NCBI GenBank assembly: GCA_021464415.1
Contig: CM038471.1
Location: forward strand, 16,530,422 to 16,594,421
From: Lonicera japonica
Taxonomy: Eukaryota; Streptophyta; Magnoliopsida; Dipsacales; Caprifoliaceae
Reading direction: 5' to 3'
DNA: 64,000 bases
A program made the translations under genes and the position numbers. Below, one piece after another: positions 24,601 to 36,600 of the stretch. Positions within the stretch are counted from its first letter, which is position 1. Each line of letters begins with the position of its first letter. The notes under the pieces are model-generated. The model worked only from the letters and a program-made list of their open reading frames with translations. It had not been told where the DNA came from and made no database searches.

Positions 24601-27600
24601 TAAGGTCTTTATTAGAGGGTCACGCTTCAATCAATTGAGGCAACCTCAGAATCCTACAGAGTTTTAAGCCGTATCTAAGCAAGGCCGTGATTTCAAAACT
24701 TATCATCAGAAATACATTTAACGTTCTCCAACTATGGCTATCAATTAGGTTAGGTACTACCATACTTATCATTTCAACCCCATCCTCCTCCACATGTAGA
24801 GTTGTTTCTTCTTGCATAAATGTCCTGTCACATAGGATTCATCGCATTTGTAACATAATCTTGTTGTATCCGTAACCATAGAAGATACTTTAAGGCCTCG
24901 TTTGATTCAGGTATTAGGATCAGTGGGATTAATAATACCAGTATTAATAGTACTGGACTATTAATCATGGTATTAATTTAATACCAATACCCTGATTGAT
25001 TCATGTAGTATTAATACTGGGATATCTCATGCTAATATTAATACCATGTTTGGTTCTGTAACTTGTATACGGAATTATATTTTTGACTTTTTTAAAAAAA
25101 ATTGTTTAAAAAAAAATTAATTTTAAAAAAATTAATTTTAATAAAAAAAAAAAAATTTAAAAAAAAAATTAAAATTTTTTTTAAAATAATAATAATATAG
25201 TAGTAGTAGTGGCATTTTTGAAAATATATGGTTCATTTTTATTAATCCTGGATAAACAATACCACCTCCTCCTGGTATTAAATTATAACACAAAGAGTGG
25301 TATTAAGTTAGTACCGGTATTAGTAATCCCAGCACATTTGTGCGAATCAAACAAGGTATTATAAAAAAAGTGGTATTAATAATCCCATCCCACTTTTTAA
25401 TACCCGAATCAAACGAGGCCTAAGAGTTCCAGTACTTAGTGGTTTGACCATAGGTTTATTTTCTTTGCAAAATCCTCCAAAGCAGCTTCCTGCAGCTTTT
25501 CCCAAAATGAGATACATTACAAAAAAATGAAGGCCTTATTATATAGGCAATCAAAACAAGCATGAAAGTATTTTAAGTCCGAATGACATCACTGCTTGCG
25601 TGTGCTAGATAGTAACTAGGGGTCAAGGATGCAGTTGGTTGAACAAGCTGTCATCTTTACTTTAATAAAGCTTCTTTTACTAAAGTAGCTCTAATAAAGC
25701 CATGTTTGATTCTCCCGCAATTTATGCTGAATGCTTTAATGATTTTTTTTTTCTTTAAGCAGGCCCTTTGCCTTCTTATCTTACTAGGATTCTTTAGAAT
25801 TGTATATGCTATTAAGCCATTTTCCCATATGAATCTCCATATCTTCATTATTAAGATGAACACATTATGTGTCATCTTTCAAACAATCTTCCTCATCAAT
25901 AATAGCCCCATCTACATCAATAGGTGATGTTCATTTTTCTTGGGCTATGGAAGAGGTGGACATAATATCCTCGTCTTCAAAGAAAAGAAAACCAAAAAAG
26001 AAAAAGATACATTACAAAGAAATGAAGGCTTTCTTATATAAGCAACAAAAACGGACTTGAAAGTATTTTAGGTCCAAATGAAGTCACTGCTTGCGTGTGT
26101 TGGATAGTGAGTTGAGGTTAGGAATGCAGTCGGTTGAGCAAGCTGTCATCTTTACTTTAATAAATTGGCTATAATCTCATAGTAGTAAACCTTGTAAAAA
26201 GAAGCATTATAATGCTTTCTCTAATAATCCTTCTACCTCCGAACTTCAACAACGTAAGTGTGGTAAAACGGGACATTATGCTAATAAATGTTGGACTAAG
26301 TAAAAGTTAAATGAGATAGCTGATGAAGGTCTTCAACAATTATTAATTGCTCTTTTAAACCCCACTAATGATGAAGAAGAAAGTCAAATCTATGATATCC
26401 ATCCCTCAAACTCTTCCTCATCCACTAATTCTGATTCAGAACACGATTTCAAGTGTCAATCCCAAACAGACTATTATAAAGCTATTTTGGAAACTAATGG
26501 CTTAAATATTAATGTTCTTTCTAAAGAAGAATAGTTTATTTTAGATCTTATAGATTAGATTCCTAATATTTCTGTCAAAAGAAAAATGATAGAACAATCT
26601 ATTGTTCGATTCTTATTCTTCTCACCACCCTAGACACCAAGATATATAGAACCTTATTCTCAATTATATCCTTATGAGGTTACTTGGCCAATATGATATC
26701 CCTTGGATATGGCAGTTGTCCTTTATTACTACCGGTCGTAATGGATTATTAATGTTGGTTAGAGATTTTTTATAAATGGTGGCCTAAATTTGAGTATTCT
26801 GAAATATGTATATGGATTTCTAATGATATCCAAACATTTTCGGAGATAAATCGTCAAATTGCTATCGATGAAAAGGCTCAAAAAGCCTTTAACTAAAAAA
26901 CTGAGTTTAAAGCTCCTTCTCTTGCATCTCTTAAAGAGAAATTTCCTAATACACCTATTAAGGAGTTAAAGGAGAAAATATTATCAGCCCTTGCCTCTTA
27001 ACTAGAGCATATTGGAAATGAGGATATTATGTTCACATCTTCCATAGCCCAAGAAAAACGAACATGTAAATGAGGTTATTATTAATGAGGAAGATTATTT
27101 GGAAGATGACACCAAATGTGTTCATCTTAATAATGAAGACATGAAGACCCACATGGGAAAATGGCTTAATAGCATATACAATGTTAGATTTCGGAGCATC
27201 CAACCCAAAACTAATTGGCAATGGGTGGAATAGCCCCTAGATTTTATATATTGGGGATTATATGGGATTGATAGTCTCAACACGCCCCCTCATGTGTGGC
27301 GCAATTTTTTTTAGCCCAACACATGGATTGACTAGGAGACGTGGAGCCCGCCCGTATGGCGTAAGATGAAGTCGGCCATTTTTGAACGGCAAAGTCGATC
27401 TTGATAAACCAATGAGGATCTTTTTTTTTTCCTTTGATACCATGTTAGATTTCAGGAGCATCCAACCCAAAACCAATTGGCAATGGGTGGAGTAGCCCCT
27501 ATGTCTTATATATTGGGGATTATATAGAATTGATAGTCTCAACATACAACTCTAAAGAATCCAAGGAAGATAAGAGGGTGTTAGGAACCATCTCACCCAA

Positions 27601-30600
27601 AAGCTTAAGCTGTTAGGTAGTGGGCCAACAATGTATATGATGCTTTTCAACACTCCCCCTCACGTGCGAGCCACTCGCACGTGGATAGACAAACGAAACC
27701 AAAGGTGCACTTCGTGCACAAACAACAACGTGCATACTGCACAAACACAAAGGGGAAAACAAATGCAAGCGGGAGGATTCGAACCCGAGACCTTGCACAA
27801 CCTGAGCTCTGATACCATGTTAGGAACCATCTCACCCAAAAGCTTAAGCTGTTAGGTAGTGGGCCAACAATGTATATCATGCTTTTCAACAAGGCAAATG
27901 GCTTGCTTAAAGAAAAGAAAAAAATTAGTTAAAGCATTCAACATAAATTGCAGAAGAATCAGACATGGCGTTATTAGAACCACTTTAATAAAAACCGCTT
28001 TATTAAAGTAATTAAGACAGCCTACTCAACCAACTGCACCTGTGAACCCAAGTCACTATCTAGCACACGCAAGCAATGACGTCATTCGGACTTAAAATAC
28101 TTTTAAGTCCGTTTTTGTTACCTATATAATAAGGCCTTCATTTCTTTGTAATGTATCTTTTCTTTTCTTGGTTTTCTCTTCTTTGGTTGCACTCTCTCTA
28201 ATCTTGTTGTATCCGTAACCATAGAAGGTACTTAAAGAGTTCCAGTAATTAGTGGTTTGACCATAGGTTTATTTTCCTTCCAAAATTCTCCAAAGCAGCT
28301 TCCTGCAACTTTACCCAAAATGAATGCATGGTTTAACCTCTTAGGTCCAAATATCAACATGGTCAATCTGATTTCATCTTTCAACCCACTCAAAACGCTG
28401 CCCACAAAGTATTCCTCACTCAAGGATCTATTCTTAGCTAGTATCAACGGCCTAAAACTCTCAAAACCTTTCCTTATATTCAACCATTGAAATATTTTCA
28501 AAACCAACTTTCAGTAGCTCCTTCTAAGTGCAATGAAGTGAATAAGATCTTCTGCTTGTCATCTACAGAATGAAATATGAAATATCTCTGCCATTTCTGA
28601 ACACCATCATTAAACTTTGCTAGTTTGTATTCATTTCTGAAAATGTTTTCTGCATCATACCTAGTTGTGCTTCCATGGCAATAATTCCACCATCTACTCT
28701 GGTCACAGAATCTCTCAGAACTCCATTGATTTCTTGAAAACGCTGTGGCTGCTTCCCTCATATAGCAATCGCCAACCTAGGCATGGACTAAGGTTTTAAT
28801 GAACTTGCAACAATCCAATCCTATTTATGTCACTAAATCTAACTAACAAGAAAACAACTTTAATAAGTTATATAATGGCCCTAACAAACTATGCTCGACT
28901 CCAGCTGGCCTCCCACCCTTCTAACCACCTTTGAAATAGACTTGAGTGTTGATGAAGACAACAAACTACACGGCATTGTTCAAGGGTGAAATTCAGACGG
29001 GGCACTCCTTATTCGAAATGATACTGTTACTACCTTCAATGTGATCTCATTAACTGGTCATGTGCCAATTTAAATTGCTCCATCCCACGACGTTGTTTAA
29101 AACCCTTCTCAACGGTCTAAAATTTGAACTTCTATACCTAACATAGTATACCAAACATCCTTGGACGCACAAGACCAGGTCATCGCCTTCATTTATAGTG
29201 ACTTTATGGAAAATGTATGACCCATTGATAATGCTAACAGTGGGATTATGATCCCAACTCCCAAATGAGAGAAACCCACTAGAAGGGTAGATGATCCGCA
29301 CGAAAGGCGAAACGGCAAGATGGTCGTCTACAGCCAATAATTGAAACGGACATCAAAAGGTTGAGTAATTGATGACACTATACGAAGAATCCCCACTCAA
29401 AGAACCTATCGAAAGTTTTCCTAGATCAAAAAGATAGTTTCAAAGACCAAATATTCTACTCATAAAAGTTGAGGAAGGATGATATATTTCCCTACGCACG
29501 AGAGAGAGAGAGTCTCAAAGAACCCTAAGGGTTTCATTTGTATGTTAATCTTTTTTGCTCCTACCCATACATCAATATTAATTAGGCACGACTTTCATTC
29601 TCCACAAAGTTTGCTCTTATCCGCGGTAAGAGCTATGTCTCCGTACTCAATGGAGCTCTTCTTATCTGTCTTTGGTAGGTAGATTTTTAACTAAAACTGT
29701 CAAATAAATATACATGTATGTGTGTGTGTTTAAACTCTCTTCTAAGATTTGATACTTACTGAAATATAAAATACAATATCTTCTGTAGGAACTTGATTAT
29801 AGATTTATATATATGGTATGAATAATAGCCAAGTTCACAAGACTGCAACCATTCAATTCAAAATCTGGTTGAACATGAGTAGAGGAACATCACTCAGCAT
29901 AGCAGAAGCCCAAAGTAAGCTTTATCAATGGTCCAGCTTAGTTAAACCATGCTCTGCTTTCCAACTGTTCATTTTATTGATGTTCCATTCGTATGTCTAA
30001 ATACATTGGTTTGCTTCCAAACAATTAGAGAGTCCTCATATAAACATTATGGTAAATTACACTTCAAAACAAATAAATAACACTTAGATCCCTTTCTGTA
30101 GCACCAGATAATAAAGCAAAAAACACATACAGATACAGATACAGATACATACACACGCATGCTATATGCACATAAACTTGGAGATAGAGAAGATGGGAAG
30201 AATTAGAGTAGCATCCTCTTAACATAAGAACCTTTAATTGAACTAGTTTTTGCACATGTGCGTTGCTCGTGGTTTTAGTTTTTGACAAAAGTTGATAATT
30301 GATAATTAGTATGAAGTGTAAAATAAAAATTCGGTTCAAACCAAAAGCTTGATAAGTATCTAACAACTAAACAAAAACAAAGTATCAAGTGTAAAATCCA
30401 ATTAATAATTATAAGAGACATAAAAGAGTAATATGTTTTTACCAAGTCTTTAGTATTGGTAGATAGTGTTTTTTTTTTTTATAAGAAACAAGATTCCATT
30501 AATAATATAAATTAAAAGTACAAATATAGAGGGGACAAGGAGTCCACCAACAAAACATATAACCCAAAAAAGAAATGAAAAAAATATAATCATGCCAAAA

Positions 30601-33600
30601 ACCACAGCCAACAATACACCCCTAGAGTATAAAGTATCGTTTATGTGTTTGGAATACTAATACAAAAGTATACGGAGTCATGGTGTTTTAGCCAACTAGA
30701 GTTTAAATGTGTTTGGAATACTCGGTAAAAAAAAGGTGTTTGGAATGCTAATACTTTTCAAGGGCCAAATAAAACTGTCCGTTTAAAACCAAGGGGCATA
30801 TTTGTCCATGTGTGTTTAAAACCAAGGGCCAAACAAAACCGTGTGTTTAAAATTAAGAGGCATATTTGTCCATACAAAAAGGGGAAAAACACTTTATCTT
30901 ATTCATACTTTTTTATATAGTATAGATATAGATTAAGGTGGTGTTTGTTCTCATCTCTTAATGCTAAATGGAAACCTATTAGCATTAAGATGTAGAAATG
31001 GTGTTCATTTTCTCACCACCTAATGATGAATTGTATTGAACTTCGGTAATCAGCATTAAGAGGCAAGTCCTTAGCTGAATGCTTGATTAAATTGCAGTGA
31101 AACTTTATTCCAATAATGCCCCTGATCTTTTTATACATTAGGTATTGATGTATATAACAATAACACGTATTCAGCATTCAGAGCCAAATAAAATCAAACA
31201 CAATTTTCAGAGGTTCAGTTCAGTATAAAACATTTCGAGTTAAGCATTCAGTGTTCATCATTGAGAGGTTAAAGAAAAGAAACAAAAGTATTCAGGCTCA
31301 TAATCATTAAATAAAAAAAAAAAGAGCGCATTGGAAATTTCAGAAAGCATAACTGAGTTGAATTATTTTTTTAACCGCGGAAGTTCAAGTAAAATACCTG
31401 CTCTTGAATGATACTCCTTGCTTCGACAAGTTGAGCTTCCAGCTCAAGCTCTCTTTCAGTTGCTTCAGAAGTAACTTCAGCTCCTTTTTGTGCGTCTTGT
31501 AGCTCACCCATCCGCTCCTTAGGACAGGAAAATACATACACCAGGCATTTTCATCAACATGAACAACATACAAACAAGTAACCATAAAATAGGGCAGAAA
31601 TGAAAAAACAGTCTACCCTTATAAAAGCAATCTTTGCTCGGAGACTTTCTTCTATTTGATCTCTACCCATGTGAAAAGGCAGGTCAAAGACATCCTGCAA
31701 ACTTATAAACTCTTAGAGTTTTCTTCTCAAAGTAGCACTTGACTCAACAGGAAATAATCCTGATGCAGAATACGAGAAAATTTTCTTTGTATTTGCATTT
31801 TATTTTAGTGTATTTATAATTAGGGGTTTGGTATTTATATTTATTTAGGGCAATTAGTATATTTATCTTTAACTGGGGTATTTAGGATTATAATATGTAT
31901 TTTTTAAGGGTATTTTGGTAAAATCTTCTCATATTCTGCATCAAATCCATTTGCAACAACCATCATTGTAACATACCGTCCTTCCACCCAAAGGAGACTG
32001 TGAGGAATCAGCATCCATCCTTTCATTGACAGGGAAAGATTGCTTGGATGCTCCATTTGGAGCATTTAAGAAATCTCGCATATCAACCTGTAACAATGAA
32101 ATACCGAACACCTTAGAAGACATCTCCAGACAAACAAGAGCTTCTCATGGCATTTGTTACATCTTACATGTATAAGTGGAAAGCAAGATCAAATCATTTT
32201 TAGCTGAAGTAGTATATAAACGAACAGATTTTTCATTCCTGTATTTTTTTATCGGATTGCAGCTTAGGAAGCCTTGTGTTCCTTACAAGAAAGGAAAGCA
32301 TATCACTCTATGGTCAGACCTTCACAGGTTGACATACTCTACAGCGTTCTAAAGATATATCACCGTCATCATGTTCTATTGAGACTAAAACTTGTGGTGC
32401 ACTCGAGGCATGTGCGACATTATACCTAGTAATTATTCACTTTATGTAGATTCATAAATCACATTTAGAACATGTGATGGCTTTTGGTTAAGTCCTGATA
32501 ACATGTGTTCTATACATTTGAGGTCACGGGTTCAAATCCTAATTCAAGCACTAGTTTCATTTCTAAAGCATAAAGGGCAATTATGTAATTTAAGTCCATA
32601 CCAAAAGTCTCCCTCTCACTTAATATACAGATAAAGATAATATATGTTAATGTTCTAAACATAAGCACTACAAAAACAACATGATGTGGGTTCATCGACA
32701 CAAATTTTTCCAATATAGTTGATATGGAGGATGCATTAAACTATATATAGATATAAAAACCATCATGATTTCAATCAAATTAGGAACACAAAATGCTATT
32801 AGTATCACATTATCACCACATTGCATCATAGTAATAACATAAATTGGAATGATAATTAACGAATTAGTATCATTGCCAGAAGTTTTAAAATTCCAATGCA
32901 GTATTATACTGTTATCATATTAATTATTATCACATCGAATATACCAAAGAAAGTGTATGTCGATACACAATTTTTTATGTGCATTTCTAAGTATAAACTC
33001 ATGATCGTCTAACAAGAATGGATAATCCAAAAAGTGCAAAAAATGGAGTATTGATTACAGCTACAACATCTCTATGACACCATACATATCCAATGCTTCA
33101 TTTAGGTATCCGTTCAGTTCACTTATTTAAAAATTTTGACATCAGGATACCAAATGGTGTTCACAAAGAAAATTCTAAAAGGAATTTGACTAATAAGGGT
33201 AATTTGAAAAAGTTAAAAGATTAAACCTTTTTCAAAAGATTAAGCCAAAAAATAAAAATGCATAATTGTAATAGATCACTTAGAACATGTTTAAACTCAG
33301 AAGCATTCTTTGCACAAACTTAGAGCATCTACAATGACTCCTTTGTATTTCAAAAGGAAATAAATATGATGTTTCTTCATTAACCATAAATATTAAAACC
33401 CACAAAATAACCCCACAAATATCCATGAAACCTAATCCCCCGTACATCTAACTGCTACCTAATTTAGCATCATACTAGTTCACAAAATAGCTTCATCTTG
33501 CCATAGAAAATCTGTGAACTTACAAAGTATCTATAATAAATACAAGAAAGTCACAAATAAGGCTGGCAATAGATCGTTTACGGGTCGGTCTCGTGTCGGG

Positions 33601-36600
33601 TTGAAATCGTGTCGGTTAAAAAGTGCCTCCACCCGTCACGACCCGTTTAATAAACGGGTGAAAAATTCAAATTCATACACCACCCGTTTAATTAACAAAT
33701 GACACAACCCGATTTGTTTTAACCCGTTTAAGATAAACTAATCGATTCGGGTCATATACGAATAACATTTAGTGATCCACTAATAATTCAATTAAGTAAT
33801 TTACCACTAAAATATACACACTCAATAATTTATATATATGCAACAACAATAACTAAAAACCATCTTATATTGTAATTGTGTTGGAATTTGAGAGTTTGGA
33901 AAGTGAAATTTGGGGGGCGCGAAATCAGTGTGGAGAAAAGGAAAGGTCATGATAAAAGGCAAAAGATTTAATACAAAATTTAAAAGTTTTTAAAAGCCTT
34001 ACTTAAATATTTGTCATATATATGGGTTACTAACGGGTTTGCACGATCCGAAATCGATCATATTCTTACTGGGTTGTGAGAGTACAAGAGATTGTGAGAA
34101 GAATTGGTATTTATTATTGAGAAAAGGAGTACATCTATATATACAAGAGAGAGACCCTAAAAATAAGGATATTTCCTTCTAATAAGGATTTCCTAATTAT
34201 CTCCTAAATATGCACATTCTATAAATAAAATATATACAAATCTTAACACTCCCCCTCAAGCTGAAGCGTACAAGCTGTATGTTCCATTGTTACAAATATA
34301 ATTGACTCGAGGTCCACCAAGAGACTTAGTAAAAATATCAGCTAGCTGATCATTCGATTTCACGTAGCTAGTAGCGATCTCCCCTGAAAGAATTTTTCCT
34401 CTAATAAAATGACAATCAATCTCAATATGTTTGGTCCTTTCGCGAAAGACCAGATTAGACGCAATGTGGAGAGCTGCTTGGTTATCGCATATCAACTTCA
34501 TTTGTTGAATCTTCGTGAACTTCAGCTCCTGGAGTAACTGTTTCATCCATATGAACTCACACGTCGCTTTTGCCATGGCTCTATATTCTACCTCAACAGT
34601 GAACAAGGAAACAACTGATTGTTTCTTGCTCTTTCACGAGACCAGATTTCCTCCAACGAAGATACAATACCCACTGGTCGAATGTTTATCATATGGGCAG
34701 CCTGCCCAATCAGCATCAGAATAGCCAACAATCTCAGTGTGGCCTCTACTCTCATACAAAAGGCCTGTACCTGGTGCCTTCTTTATGTATTTCAAAATAC
34801 GAACAACTGCTTCCCAATGACTATCACACGGAGCACTTAGGAACTGACTAAGTACACTCATCGAGAACGCTATGTCAGGACGTGTCACGGTGAGGTAGTT
34901 GAGTTTCCCAATAAGTCTCCGGTACTTACTAGGGTCTGATAATGGTTCCCCCTGATTAGGTAGAAGTTTGACGTTTGGATCCATCGAAATCTCTACGGGT
35001 TTGCAATTTGTCATGCCAATTTCTTCTAAGATATCTAAGGCATACTTCCGCTGAGAGATGATGATACCCTACCAAGATTGAGCAACTTCTATTCCCATGA
35101 AGTATTTGAGTTTCCCTAAATCTTTCGTCTGAAAGTTGTGAAATAAATGTTGCTTGAGTTTTTGTATGCCCTCTTGATCATTTCCTGTAATTACAATATC
35201 ATCCACATAAACGACCAAATAGATGCATCTGTCAGAAGATGATTGGAGGTAAAAGACGAAGTGATCAGCCTTACTACGAGTCATACCAAACTGACAAACA
35301 ACCGAACTAAAGCGTCCAAACCAAGCCCAAGGGGACTGCTTTAGTCCATAAAGAGAGCAACGGATGCGGCACACCAAATTAGACTCCCCCTGAGCAACAA
35401 ACCCAGGAGGTTGCTCCATATATACATCTTCCTATAATTCACCATGAAAAAAAATTATTGATGTCCAACTAATAAAGGAGCCAGTGACAAATGGCCCCCA
35501 TAGAGAGAAATAAACGAACATAGGACATCTTAGCCACCAAAGAGAACATATCACCATAATCAAGACTATAGATCTGAGTATACCCTTTTGCAACTAGCCG
35601 GGCTTTCAAACAATCAACGTTTCCATCAGGGCCAACTTTAACAGTGTAAATCCAACGACAACCCACTATTGATTTACCAGTAGGAAAAGGCACGAGGTCC
35701 CATGTGCCACTCTAATGCAAAGCGGACATCTCATCAACCATAGTCTGGCGCCAGCCCGAATCAAAAAGAGCAGCTCCTACATTTTTAGGTGTAGAAATAA
35801 GAGACAGACGATACAAAGGCAGTATATTGTGGAGATAAACGATGATAACTCACAAAATTACAAATGGGATGAGGGTTACGAGTAGAACGAATACCTTTGC
35901 GTTCGGCAATGGGAAGATCTAAGTCAGGAGCCAAAATCAGAGGCGTAACCGGAGTAGGAAATGAGGCCAGTGGATCCAGTGATAGGGTGATGGGCTTGAA
36001 TATAGTCTCAGTGGTAGGCTCTGTGGTGGGGTTCTCAACAGACATAGGTCGAGGTCGGCTATGGTAGGTAAGTAGAGGAGGTGGTGAGTTTGCAGTAGAA
36101 GCCACACGGTCAGGAGAGCACACAACCTGTGGAATAGGACTAGCGTCTAATATAGGGGACTCACTAATATCAAGAGGACAAACAGCACTTTCTGAAGAGG
36201 GAAAGAAAGGAGTTGTCTCAAAAAAGGTAACGGCCGCGAAAACAAGGTATCGTTTAAGGTCCGGGGAAAAACAACAGTAACCCTTTTGTAAGCGAGAATA
36301 CCCCAAAAAAATACATTTGACGGATTTGGCATGTAACTTATCTTTCCCAAGAGTGAGGTCATGAACAAAACAAGTGCAGCCAAAGACACGAGGATGTACG
36401 GAATAAGAGAGATTGGGTGGGAAATAACGGAGAATGAGGTACCTAATTTTCTAAAACTGAGGATGGCATCTTATTATTAAACAGCAAGCGGTGAGAACTG
36501 CATCTCCCCAAAAACGTTGTAGATCATTATTGTGAATAAGGAGAGTACGAGCAGTTTCAATTAAGTGTCTATTTTTCCGTTCAACCACTCCATTTTGTTG

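Noticed and set aside
30950..31290. Possible MITE from mirrored ATGCTAA/AGCATTAAG words
   Set aside because: No matching terminal repeats or target duplication could be found at plausible ends.
34515..34840. Plus-strand frames opposite the Copia RNase H
   Set aside because: Antisense shadows of the minus-strand pol.
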